From the NCBI GenBank assembly GCA_963766935.1, contig CAVYBY010000009.1, forward strand, positions 62,001-126,000: a stretch of 64,000 bases of DNA, given 5' to 3'. The position numbers and the translations under genes are program-made. The DNA is from CAVYBY01 sp963766935. GTDB lineage: Bacteria; Actinomycetota; UBA4738; HRBIN12. Below, in pieces: positions 17,729 to 26,002 of this stretch; position 1 is the stretch's first letter, and every line of letters starts with the position of its first letter. The notes under the pieces are model-generated. The model was not told the DNA's origin and did no database searches. It saw nothing but the letters and a program-made list of their open reading frames with translations.

Positions 17729-18609
17729 CCGGCGCCGTCCCCGACCGGCGTCAGGGCGATCGGACGCCAGACCGGCGCCGCCTCGGCCTGCGTCGCGTGA
17801 CACGTGAGCCGCATCGGCGCGCGATGCTCCAGGCCGAGCCGGACGACGTATGCGCCTCCCGGCGCGCTGAATCGGACGACCGCTCGGTCTCCCTGGCGAT
17901 GCTGCGCCTCCAGGCGCACGGCGTCCAAACCGTCGGCGCCCAGCTCGACGCGCAGGGCGATCTCCGCCGTCTGGACATGCCTCGGATGGCTCGACCGTCC
18001 GCGATAGCGATCGAGCAGGATTCGTCCCTGCCGGTACCCGTCGACGACCTGCGGTCCGTGCTCGGGAAGGACCCCGCCGAAGTAGAGCCCATGCGGGAAC
18101 ACGACCAGGTTGGCGGCGAATCGATCACCGCCGACATGCGTGCTCTCCCAGGTGAGATCGGCGTGCGCCTCGGCGGTCACGCGGGCCAACGGGCGGCCCC
18201 GTTCGGCGCAGCAGGGGTCGCGCCGCCCGTGGGTGCACACGACCACGACGGGATCCGCGAAGGGTTCGAGGCGGTCCCGCTCGGGATCGAGGCGGGCGCC
18301 ATCCTCGATGCGCGAGAGCCGTCTCGCGCCGATTGCCGCGGTCTCGGTGTCGACGACGTAGCAGGTGACACCGGGTCCCGACCCGCCACCGGGCCGGCGG
18401 ATCAGCAGGACGCGCGCCCCCGTCCGGTGTTCGAGGTCTCGAAGGCTTCGCCCGAGGCCGGCAGGGAGCCGTGCGTCGAGCAGCCCGTCGCGTCCCCAGG
18501 GCCCGGCGTGCTCGAGGAGCAGCCATCGCCGGATGATCGACGCCGTTCCCGCGAGCGGTTCCCCGGCAGCCTCACTCCGGAGCGAACAGCGGTCGGGCTC
18601 ATTCGTCAC
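17725..18609 (-). CDS. Suc_Fer-like thioredoxin-fold ferredoxin protein
   Basis: Member of the sucrase/ferredoxin-like (Suc_Fer) family, 294 residues. The conserved part is VVVVCTHGRRDPCCAERGRP (C125, C133, C134) and TWESTHVGGDRFAANLVVFP (H158), in a thioredoxin-like fold able to hold a [2Fe-2S] cluster; an extra Cys near the N-terminus (DRCSL) is also usual. The physiological role of the family is poorly known; the original link to sucrose cleavage in plants is weak. Here it lies between an oxygenase and a DedA gene, with GTGA overlaps at both ends, so a role as electron donor or redox partner to the oxygenase is plausible but inferred. GTG start giving MTNEPDRC. Confidence 0.85.
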   Translation of the reverse strand: MTNEPDRCSLRSEAAGEPLAGTASIIRRWLLLEHAGPWGRDGLLDARLPAGLGRSLRDLEHRTGARVLLIRRPGGGSGPGVTCYVVDTETAAIGARRLSRIEDGARLDPERDRLEPFADPVVVVCTHGRRDPCCAERGRPLARVTAEAHADLTWESTHVGGDRFAANLVVFPHGLYFGGVLPEHGPQVVDGYRQGRILLDRYRGRSSHPRHVQTAEIALRVELGADGLDAVRLEAQHRQGDRAVVRFSAPGGAYVVRLGLEHRAPMRLTCHATQAEAAPVWRPIALTPVGDGAG

Positions 18610-19814
18610 CGGTCGTCAGCCGGACGCGTGCCGGCGGCAACGACGAGACCCTCCCGGATGAGCCGCCGCGCGAGCACCGCGCGGCTCTCGGCATCGGGAA
18701 GCTCCGTTCGCAGGTCGCCGACGACGAGCTCGTCGGTCTGGGCGATCCGGCGCATCGCGGGCTCCAGCCAGTGCGGCATCTCGAGCCGGCGATCGCCGAG
18801 CAGGGCAACCACGACGTCGCCGCGCCGGCGCAACTCGCAGATCGAACCGGAGCGCCGCCGAAGCACGGTCCGGTCGTCCGCCGTGACCGGTTCCGCTCGC
18901 GCGGCGATGGTTCCGCGAGCCAGCTGTGCCCGGTTCGAGAGGAATCGTTCGAGCCGGCCATCGGCTTCCGCGGACGGGTCCACGCTCGTCAGCGCCGCGG
19001 CCATCCGCTCGAGCCGTTCGGCGAGCTCGCGCGCGAATGCCCCCGGGTCCCCGGTCCACCGAGCGGGGACGGAGCCCTCGGCGGCAGGATCGTCCGCAGT
19101 CAGGCGCGACCAGACTCCCGTCAGCACGTCGCGCCACCCGACCACGTGGATGCCCACCGTGAGGTGACCGGAGACGGTGTCCTGGGCCGAGGCCGCGTGC
19201 GGCGTGCCCGCGGGCATGTAGATGGTGTCTCCTGGGCCGATCTCGGCGTCGATGGGGGCGCGATCCTCCTCATCCGGCGCGGCGTGGATCTGCCAGGACT
19301 TCCGGCCGAACGCCTGAAGGACCAGAACGTCGTGGGGATCCTCGTGCAGCGCGAGCCCGCGCGCGCCGGGCGGTGTCACGTAGGCGTTGACCTGACATGG
19401 GTGACCGAGGTCCAGCTCCAGATCGCGAACGAAGCGAGTGACCGGCTCGGACCAGCGGTGGAGCCCCTGGAGCACGATGGTCGCGCCGTCCTCGAACAGG
19501 GCGGCGATGCGCGCCGGATCGGCGATACCGGCGACGTCGCGGGATCCGGTGCGTCCCGTCCGCGTGTATTCCGACTCGGGGATCGTGCCGTCCGAACGCA
19601 CCATGCGGAAGAACGGGGTTCGCGGCGCCGCCGTCGACAGCATGCGGTCGACCTCGTCCAGCGTCAGCAGGTCGGTGAAGCCGGCCGGATCGGCGGCCGG
19701 CTGCACGTTCGCGCGGCGTCCCCACGTGTCGAGGAGAAAGCGCTCGGCGTCGCCCGTGCAACGTTGGAGGGGAGTTCGTGGGCTCGCGGCGCGATCAAGC
19801 GCCTCGATGCTCAC
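18606..19814 (-). CDS. JmjC/cupin-4-type 2-oxoglutarate oxygenase
   Basis: Fe(II)/2-oxoglutarate-dependent oxygenase resembling the ROX group (YcfD, NO66, MINA53) that hydroxylates protein side chains, 402 residues. The double-stranded beta-helix core runs ~110-225: the metal motif H157-E-D159 sits in LALHEDPHDVLVLQAFG, followed by the typical GRKSWQIH, then GDTIYMPAGTPHAASAQDT (H206 probable third ligand) and SGHLTVGIHVVGW. The C-terminal ~170 residues form a winged-helix-like region as in ROX enzymes. GTG start overlaps the stop of the repeat-peptide gene and its own stop overlaps the Suc_Fer start. An oxygenase translated in lock-step with an Asp-rich peptide suggests the peptide is its substrate (inference). 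Confidence 0.85.
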   Translation of the reverse strand: MSIEALDRAASPRTPLQRCTGDAERFLLDTWGRRANVQPAADPAGFTDLLTLDEVDRMLSTAAPRTPFFRMVRSDGTIPESEYTRTGRTGSRDVAGIADPARIAALFEDGATIVLQGLHRWSEPVTRFVRDLELDLGHPCQVNAYVTPPGARGLALHEDPHDVLVLQAFGRKSWQIHAAPDEEDRAPIDAEIGPGDTIYMPAGTPHAASAQDTVSGHLTVGIHVVGWRDVLTGVWSRLTADDPAAEGSVPARWTGDPGAFARELAERLERMAAALTSVDPSAEADGRLERFLSNRAQLARGTIAARAEPVTADDRTVLRRRSGSICELRRRGDVVVALLGDRRLEMPHWLEPAMRRIAQTDELVVGDLRTELPDAESRAVLARRLIREGLVVAAGTRPADDR

Positions 19815-20068
19815 GATTCGCTGTCGGTCCCGTCCGTGTCCTTGGAGTCGGTTCCGTCCGTGTCCTTGGAGTCGGTCCCGTCGGAGTCGTGCGCGTCGCC
19901 GTCGTGGCCGTCCGTCGCGTCGCCGTCGGTCCCGTCGCCCGTGTCGGTGCCGTCGGTGTCGGCTTGCGAAGCGCGGATCGCGACACCGCCGGCGGGCATG
20001 ACCGTCGTGATGTCCGCGTCGGAAAGCGCGCCGAGTGTCGTGCCGGCCGTCGGAGAGGTCTCGTCCAT
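19811..20068 (-). CDS. Asp/Thr/Gly-rich repeat peptide with double-glycine-like leader (candidate RiPP precursor)
   Basis: Small protein of 85 residues with no recognised family. Residues 1-28 look like a leader ending in LSDADITTVMPAGG (15-28), which fits the LSDxELxxV..GG pattern of double-glycine leader peptides. Residues 29-36 (VAIRASQA) link to a tail (37-85) made almost only of Asp, Thr, Gly and Ser, with 18 Asp in 49 residues and two exact DTDGTDSK units. A good Shine-Dalgarno (AAGGGGG) precedes the ATG. The TGA overlaps the GTG of the 2-oxoglutarate oxygenase, the normal arrangement for a precursor with its modifying enzyme. Alternatives: a Ca2+-binding acidic tail resembling thrombospondin type 3 repeats, or a non-functional low-complexity frame. 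That it is a gene is supported by the start signal, overlap and strong strand-specific composition. Confidence 0.72.
   Translation of the reverse strand: MDETSPTAGTTLGALSDADITTVMPAGGVAIRASQADTDGTDTGDGTDGDATDGHDGDAHDSDGTDSKDTDGTDSKDTDGTDSES
19834..19881 (-). repeat. Two 24-bp tandem repeats inside the peptide gene
   Basis: Two copies of a 24-base unit encode DTDGTDSK twice. They differ by one synonymous base and are followed by a shorter partial copy. Such in-frame repeats can expand or contract without breaking the frame. Confidence 0.8.
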
Positions 20069-20123
20069 ACGTCCCCCTTGTGGCTCTCGAGCCCGTCCGG
20101 CTCGACCTGGACACTCATGTTAC

Positions 20124-22527
20124 TCAGCTTGGCAGCGGAGCCCCGACGGGCAGCGGGATGCCGCGCAGCAACAGGCTGCCGAGGTCGACGGCCCCCAGCG
20201 GCCTTGCGAACAGGTATCCCTGACCGGATTCACATCCCGCCGAGCGGAGCTCGGCCAGCTGGACGTCCTGTTCGATCCCCTCGGCGACGGTGCGAAGATG
20301 CAGCGTCCCCGCGAGCTCGATGATCGCGCGAACGAGCGCCGATCCCTCGGAGCCGGTGCCTGCCAGCTCGTCGACGAACGACTTGTCGATCTTCAACAGG
20401 TCGACCGGGAACGTCCGCAGGTAGCCGAGCGCCGAGGATCCGGTCCCGAAGTCGTCGAGCGCGAGCCGGACACCCGAGCTCTTTGAGCCCCCGAAGCTTT
20501 GCGGCTGTTTGCGTGACGTCCTGCATCAGGCTTCCCTCGGTGATCTCGAGGATCAAGGCCGACGGGTCGAGTCCGCTCTCGGACAAGACGTCGGCCACGC
20601 GCTCCACGAGATCCGGCTCGAAGAGCTGACGCGTCGACAGGTTCACGCTGACCCACATGTTGGCTGCCGCCGGGTGCAGCCGCTGCCAGGCCGCGGTCTG
20701 CCGGCACGCCTCGCCGAGGACCCAGACACCGAGCGGCACGATCATCCCGGTCTCCTCGGCGACGGGGATGAAGGAAATGGGCATCAGCAGCCCGCGGGTG
20801 GGATGGAGCCAGCGCGCGAGCGCCTCGACGCCCTCGATCCGGCCGGACTCCATGTCCACGATCGGCTGGTAGTGCAGGAGGAACTCGCCGCGGCCGAGTG
20901 CCACCTGGAGGTCGGCCTGGACTTCGAAGAACTCCACCGCACGCTGGTGCATCGCCGGGCGGAACACCTCGCATCGTCCCTTGCCGCTGTTCTTGGCTGC
21001 GTACATCGCCGTGTCGGCGTTGCGGATCAACTCTTCCGTCTTGGAGGTGCCGCCGACGTCGACCGCAAGCCCGACGCTGGCGCCGATGAACATTTCCCGG
21101 CCGCGCAGCTCGAACGGGGACCGGAGCTGCTCCAGCAGGCGATTCGCGAGGGCGAGGCCCCGGGATTCGTTGACGTCCTCTTCCATCAGGATCACGAACT
21201 CGTCGCCTCCCAGTCGCGCGACGGTGTCGGTTTCCCGGGTGCATTCCTGGATCCGGCGGCCCACGGCGACCAGCAACTCGTCTCCGGCGTCATGACCGAG
21301 GCTGTCGTTCACCAGCTTGAAGCCGTCCAGGTCGAGCAGGAGGACCGCCAGCTCGTGGTGGCCGCCCCTGGCCGTGCGAGTGAGGGCGTGATCGAGACGG
21401 TCGCGGAAGACGGCTCGGTTCGACAGGCCGGTCAGCGAATCGAAGAAGGCCTGCTGCTCCAGCTCCTGCTCCAGCTGCTTGCGATACGTGATGTCGCGGG
21501 TGTTGAGGACGAGGCCGCCGGTCGTGGGGTCGTTCAGCAGGTTGCTGACGATCGTGTCGACGTGGCGGAACGAGCCGTCCACGTGGACCGTGCGGAATCC
21601 CCCGGTTGCCACCGCGCCGGGCCGGCTTGCGGCGCGACCCAGCAACGCGTCGAGGTACTCCCGGTCGTCGGGATGGACGAAATCGCGGAACGCTTGCCCG
21701 ACCATCCGCTCCGACGGGATGCCGACCATGCGCTCCGCCGACGGGCTCTGGTAATGGATGATGCTGTCCTCGTCGACGACCGTGATCAGGTCCGAGGCGT
21801 TGTGCACGAGGGACTGGAATCGCGCCGACCGACGGATGCCGACCCGCCGCATGAGCAAGCCCATCGCGATGGCCGCGATGGCTCCCAGCATGCCGAGTCC
21901 GATGCCGATGCCGATGAGGCGGCTGAAGGAGGCCTCCGAGTCGCGGGTCATCTGCCCGACCGCGTCGTTGGACACGCTCGAGACGAGTGCGCCGGCGATT
22001 CGGAGCTCCTGCAACTGGGCGGCCGTCTCGTTTGCACCAGGCGACGTCTCCATGATCTGGTCTCCGGTCTTGACGAGCGACGTGATCAGCCGTTGCTCCT
22101 CCTGAAGTTTCGAGACGACGAGGGCCTCGGCGCTCGCCGGCGGGATCACGATCTCTTGGTCCGCACCCTGAACCGCCACCACCTGGCCGCCGGCAAGCAG
22201 GGCGTGCGCGTTGGCGAGCAGCTGTTGGGCGTCGTCGTCGGGGTCGGCCTGCGACCCCTGATTCACGAGGAGGACGTCCTTCACGTAGCGCTCGGCGAGG
22301 GCCTTCTGACGGGCGGCGATGTTCACGATCAGGGCCGAACCGCGCTGGCGGTAGGTCGCCCGGGCCGTGTAGCCGACGATGCCGAACACCACGAGCAGAT
22401 AGATCGCGAGGATCCAGCGGATCCTGCGGTCAGACGCGATGTCGCCGAGAAATCCGCTCTTGGGTTGCGAATCCCGCGATTCGGGCTGCTTCCGCGAGCC
22501 CGAGGCGTCGTGTCCACCGGTGGGCAT
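20124..22527 (-). CDS. GGDEF/EAL cyclic-di-GMP enzyme with PAS domain (single-base frameshift)
   Basis: Membrane-anchored c-di-GMP turnover protein of about 800 residues. Two membrane helices (~35-55 and ~205-225) flank a periplasmic sensor region; a PAS domain (~235-355) precedes an active-type GGDEF domain (RLGGDEFVIL near residue 440) and an EAL domain (GVEALARW near 566; DDFGTGSS). Both catalytic signatures are intact, so synthesis and hydrolysis are both possible. The frame breaks in the EAL domain: reading LKELG then needs one G fewer at 20473-20475 to continue VRLALDDFGTGSSALGYL and the C-terminus KIDKSFVDELAG. Total length is 3n+1, as expected for one extra base. Starts 1 base after the cupredoxin stop (TGAGATG), so the two are coupled. 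Confidence 0.88.
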
Positions 22528-22528
22528 C

Positions 22529-22966
22529 TCAGCTCACCTCCACCGATGCGTGCATCCCGCCGAGGTAGTGACCCTCCAGGTTGCAGAACACCACGTAGCG
22601 CCCCGGGTCGAGGTCGAGGGTGAGGGTCTCGGTCGCGCCCGATCCGACCTCGCCGATCTCTCCGACGCGGTCGACGCTGTCCTCGTCCACGCTCAGGCCG
22701 TCGGGGCCGATCGGCAGCTTGTCGTCGGCGAGATCGCTTCTGATGACGACGAACTCGTGGGTCGCCGGACCCTGGTTCGTGACCCGGAACGTGATGTCAC
22801 CGACGCCGACGGTCGGCTGCGCGGGCTGGATATGGAAGTCCTTCACGGTGACGTCGAGTGACGGTCCCGCGGGCGTCCCGCCGCCCCCCCGACATCCCGG
22901 GACCGCGAGCAGCAGCGCGAGGACCGGAGCCAAGGAAAGCCGGGCAAATCTCCGGTCTGCATTCAT
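22529..22966 (-). CDS. Plastocyanin-like cupredoxin lipoprotein
   Basis: Small exported copper protein, 145 residues. Signal sequence with lipobox-like end LLAVPGC (C25), then a Gly-rich linker and a cupredoxin domain. The type 1 copper ligands are all present with family spacing: H70 (ATHEF), C128, H133 and M138 in FCNLEGHYLGGM. Expected to be anchored outside the membrane and to carry electrons; the partner is unknown. The downstream c-di-GMP gene starts one base after its stop, an unusual pairing that suggests that redox or copper state and c-di-GMP signalling are linked here. ATG start giving MNADRRFARL. Confidence 0.88.
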   Translation of the reverse strand: MNADRRFARLSLAPVLALLLAVPGCRGGGGTPAGPSLDVTVKDFHIQPAQPTVGVGDITFRVTNQGPATHEFVVIRSDLADDKLPIGPDGLSVDEDSVDRVGEIGEVGSGATETLTLDLDPGRYVVFCNLEGHYLGGMHASVEVS

Positions 22967-23250
22967 CGTTCGACTCCGCGGTTGCCTTTCGCGCCTTCCC
23001 AGGCCATCGGCGGGGGACGCCGTTGCCTTGAGAGGGGGATAGGGGCGGAAAGGGGGGCCTTCCTGCCCGCGGGATCGGCGACCCGGCGCCCGTGGCACAA
23101 TCCGCGGCATGCAGACCGGGGCGATCCGCCGTCGGGACCACCGCGAATGTGGGGTGTGTCCGCGATCGAGGTCTCTATGCCGCGGCCGTTGCCGTGAGTG
23201 CGGTCGCCGCCCTGTATCCACCCCTGGGGCCCTCGAGGCCGAGCCACGCC

Positions 23251-23844
23251 GTGACGATCCCTAGCCTGGTCGACCGCCGGGATCGCGATCTTGTCGCCCG
23301 GGTCGGGGCCGGCGACGAGGAGGCCTTCCGAGAGCTGTTCCGCCGGTACGCCCCGGCGAGCACCGCGCTCGCCGCCCGGATCGTGCGTCAGGCGTTCCTG
23401 GCCGAGGAGATTGTGCAGGAGGCCTTCCTTGCCGTGTGGCAGCGTGCGGGCGAATACCGGGAGGACCGCGGGAGCGTGCGATCGTGGCTGCTGTCGACGG
23501 TGCATCACCGCGCCGTCGATGCGGTGCGGCGGGAAGAGGCGCAACGCCGGCGGACGAGGGAGCAGGCGTCCGCCGCGGTCGTCGAGGTCCCCGACGCTGC
23601 GACGGCCGATGTCGGAGAGACGGTTGTTGAGGACGAGGATTTGCGCGATCGGCGCCGCGGCGTGCGCACGGCCATGGCGGGGCTGCCGCCGGAGCAGCGC
23701 CGGATCCTCGAGGCCATGTACTTCGAGGGCCGCACGCAGTCGCAGATCGCCCAGGAGACCGGGATCCCCTTGGGCACCGTGAAGAGCCGGACCGTGCTGG
23801 CCATGCGCCGGTTGCGGGCGGCACTCGAGATGGAGCAACCATGA
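23251..23844 (+). CDS. ECF-type RNA polymerase sigma factor
   Basis: Extracytoplasmic-function sigma factor, about 197 residues. Region 2 is seen in DEEAFRELFRRYAPAS and EIVQEAFLAVWQRAGEY with SVRSWLLSTVHHRAVDAVRR; region 4 in LPPEQRRILEAMYFEGRTQ and SQIAQETGIPLGTVKSR. A short acidic linker joins them, as in the SigK/SigL group. The frame is open further upstream (GTG at 23194 and 23092), but residues before VTIPSLVDRRD look non-conserved, so GTG at 23251 is chosen; no strong Shine-Dalgarno decides it. Its stop overlaps the ATG of the anti-sigma gene, the classic sigma/anti-sigma arrangement. It is divergent from the cupredoxin gene, a possible target. Confidence 0.9.
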   Translation: MTIPSLVDRRDRDLVARVGAGDEEAFRELFRRYAPASTALAARIVRQAFLAEEIVQEAFLAVWQRAGEYREDRGSVRSWLLSTVHHRAVDAVRREEAQRRRTREQASAAVVEVPDAATADVGETVVEDEDLRDRRRGVRTAMAGLPPEQRRILEAMYFEGRTQSQIAQETGIPLGTVKSRTVLAMRRLRAALEMEQP

Positions 23845-24605
23845 GCTCGCGCGACGACCTCCACGATCGGCTCGAGGAGCTGATCGCCGCGGAAGTGCTG
23901 GACGGGCTGAGCGACGACGACCGGACGCAGCTCGATCGCGAGCTAGACGCGCACGGGAGCGACTGCGAGATCTGCGCCGGCCTGCGTGTCGGCCACGCCG
24001 AGACGGCCGCTGCGCTGGCGCTGATGCTCGAGCCGGTTGGCGTATCGGCCGAGGCGGAGGACCGTCTCGTCGCGGCTGCCCGGGCGCTGGGTCCCGCACC
24101 GAGCGCTTCCCGGCCGTCCGCTGCCACTCCCGCCGACGCCGAGCGCGCCCGGCAGCGGCGCCCGAGCCGGGTGGCCGCGCTCGCCGTCGCGGCGGCCGTC
24201 GCGGCGGCCGGCTTCGGCGGATATCTGCTCCGCGGCGCCCCGACGACCCAGCCGGAGGCATTCGCCGCTTACCGATCGGCTCCCACGACACAGGTGCTCG
24301 AGCTCTCGGGAACCGGGGACGGACGCCTGTCCGTGTACTACCGGCCGGGTGAGCAGGGCGGGTGGGTCGCGGGCTCGAACCTCCCCGTCCCCTCGGACGG
24401 CCGGGTCTACGAGCTGTGGTATCTGCCGCCGGGCGAGACGGCGATGTCGCCCGCGGGGACCTTTGTTCCGTCCGGCGACACGTTCGCCGTGCCGGTGGGC
24501 CTGGGGTCGACGGTGAAGACCGTCGCCGTCAGCATTGAGCCGGGGTTCGAAACGAGCCCCACCGGACCCGTGGTTTTCTCAGGCAACCTCGTGCCGGAAC
24601 AGTAG
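23841..24605 (+). CDS. RskA-like membrane anti-sigma factor
   Basis: Anti-sigma factor of 254 residues. The cytoplasmic N-terminus carries a zinc anti-sigma-like motif with H38, C42 and C45 (AHGSDCEIC). A single membrane helix lies at ~107-127 (VAALAVAAAVAAAGFGGYLL), and the outer C-terminal half matches the RskA domain (GRVYELWYLPPGETAMSPAG, then SIEPGFETSPTGPVVFSG). It should hold the adjacent ECF sigma inactive until regulated proteolysis releases it. ATG overlaps the sigma stop by 4 bases, keeping the two proteins in balance. Confidence 0.9.
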   Translation: MSSRDDLHDRLEELIAAEVLDGLSDDDRTQLDRELDAHGSDCEICAGLRVGHAETAAALALMLEPVGVSAEAEDRLVAAARALGPAPSASRPSAATPADAERARQRRPSRVAALAVAAAVAAAGFGGYLLRGAPTTQPEAFAAYRSAPTTQVLELSGTGDGRLSVYYRPGEQGGWVAGSNLPVPSDGRVYELWYLPPGETAMSPAGTFVPSGDTFAVPVGLGSTVKTVAVSIEPGFETSPTGPVVFSGNLVPEQ

Positions 24606-24731
24606 GCCGGTGGGTCCGCTCAGGCAGTTCTGGCCGCTATGCGAACACATCTCCGCCTGCCGGTTGCCGACGCCCCTGCCTCGCCTATGCTGAGGCGGTA
24701 CTTGGGCCTCGCGTCGAGAAGGGGAGGCGGG

Positions 24732-25454
24732 ATGACGCAGCACGAGCCGCTTCGGGATGGGCAGGAAGAGGCGGTCGACCCTCCCTACTTGTATCCGGAC
24801 TACGTCGCGACGAGACGGCGCTCGCCGCTTCGTCCCCTCGTGCCCCTTCCGAGCCACCTCACCGAGCTGACCGGTCCACTGCTCGGCGTCGACCGGGTGG
24901 CCGAGGGCGACGACGACCTCACCGCCCAGCATGCGGGTGCCCCGCTCGGACAGCGGATCATCGTGCACGGCCGGGTTCTCGGTCCCGACGGGCGGCCCGT
25001 CCGAAACGGACTGGTCGAGGTGTGGCAGGCCAACGCGGCGGGTCGCTACCAGCACGAGGCCGACGCCCATCCGGCTCCGATCGATCCGAACTTCTCGGGC
25101 GCCGGACGATGCGTCACCGACGACGACGGCCGCTACCGGTTCGTCACCATCAAGCCGGGCGCCTATCCGTGGCAGAACCACGCCAACGCCTGGCGTCCGG
25201 CGCACATCCATTTCTCCTTGTTCGGAAGGAACTTCACGCAGCGGCTCATCACGCAGATGTACTTTCCCGACGATCCGCTGTTCGACCGGGATCCCATCTT
25301 CAACTCGATCCCGGATCCCGCCGTCCGGCGCCGGGCGATCTCGGCGTTCGACCTCTCCGAGACCGTTCCCGAGTGGGCCCTCGCGTTCTCGTGGGACATC
25401 GTGCTCGGTGGCCGCGCCGCGACGCCGCTCGAGGAGGAGGACGACGACGCATGA
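24732..25454 (+). CDS. pcaH: Protocatechuate 3,4-dioxygenase beta subunit
   Basis: Iron-binding subunit of the intradiol dioxygenase that cleaves protocatechuate to beta-carboxy-cis,cis-muconate. 240 residues from the ATG at MTQHEPLRD, chosen because a strong GGGGAGG ribosome site lies just before it; the frame is open 31 codons upstream. The Fe(III) ligands fit exactly the known spacing: Y106 (GRYQHEAD), Y145 (GAYPWQNH), H158 and H160 (RPAHIHFSLFG). First gene of a pcaHGBDC operon with the standard gene order of a complete upper protocatechuate branch. Confidence 0.96.
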   Translation: MTQHEPLRDGQEEAVDPPYLYPDYVATRRRSPLRPLVPLPSHLTELTGPLLGVDRVAEGDDDLTAQHAGAPLGQRIIVHGRVLGPDGRPVRNGLVEVWQANAAGRYQHEADAHPAPIDPNFSGAGRCVTDDDGRYRFVTIKPGAYPWQNHANAWRPAHIHFSLFGRNFTQRLITQMYFPDDPLFDRDPIFNSIPDPAVRRRAISAFDLSETVPEWALAFSWDIVLGGRAATPLEEEDDDA

Positions 25455-26002
25455 CCGGGCAGACGCCATCGCAGACGGTCGGGCCGTTCTTCTCGCTCGA
25501 GCTGCCCTGGGATGAAGGTCCCTTCGTGGTGCCGGCGGGGACTCCAGACGGCGTCTGGGTGCGCGGCTCGGTCCTCGACGGCGCCGGCGAGATCGTGCCG
25601 GACGCATTGGTCGAGACCTGGCAGGCCGACGGGGAAGGGCATTTTCTCGACGCCGGAAAGCCCCCGGCGGACGGCGGGTTTCGTGGCTTCGGGCGAGCCT
25701 CGGCCGAGGCCACGGGGGAGTTCGAGCTCTTCACCGTGAAGCCCGCGGCCCTCGAGGGGCCGGACGGCCGGACGCTGGCGCCGCACATCGACATCTCGGT
25801 CTTCGCCCGCGGCCTGCTCAAGCGGGTCGTCACGAGGATGTACTTTCCCGATGAGGAGGTTGCGAATGCCGCCGATCCGATCCTCGGGTCCATCGGCGAC
25901 CCGGAGGCGCGGGCCACGTTGATCGCCGCCCGCGCCGACGACGGCTATCGGTTCGACATCCGCCTGCAGGGAGAGCGTGAAACCGTCTTCTTCGAGCTCT
26001 GA
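25451..26002 (+). CDS. pcaG: Protocatechuate 3,4-dioxygenase alpha subunit
   Basis: Structural partner of PcaH, 183 residues; the alpha subunit completes the active-site pocket but does not bind iron. Signatures: TPSQTVGPFFSLELPW at the N-terminus, VPDALVETWQADGEGHF, PHIDISVFARGLLKRVVTRM and YFPDE. The H and Y positions that ligate iron in PcaH are replaced here (DISVFA in place of HIHFSL), as usual for alpha subunits. ATG overlaps the pcaH stop by 4 bases, ensuring equal amounts. Confidence 0.96.
   Translation: MTGQTPSQTVGPFFSLELPWDEGPFVVPAGTPDGVWVRGSVLDGAGEIVPDALVETWQADGEGHFLDAGKPPADGGFRGFGRASAEATGEFELFTVKPAALEGPDGRTLAPHIDISVFARGLLKRVVTRMYFPDEEVANAADPILGSIGDPEARATLIAARADDGYRFDIRLQGERETVFFEL

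Noticed and set aside
19834..19881. CRISPR-like or regulatory repeats
   Set aside because: They are in-frame coding repeats (DTDGTDSK) with no spacers.
20509..22623. A 704-codon plus-strand open frame
   Set aside because: Complementary to the GGDEF/EAL gene, whose motifs are unmistakable; the antisense frame has none.
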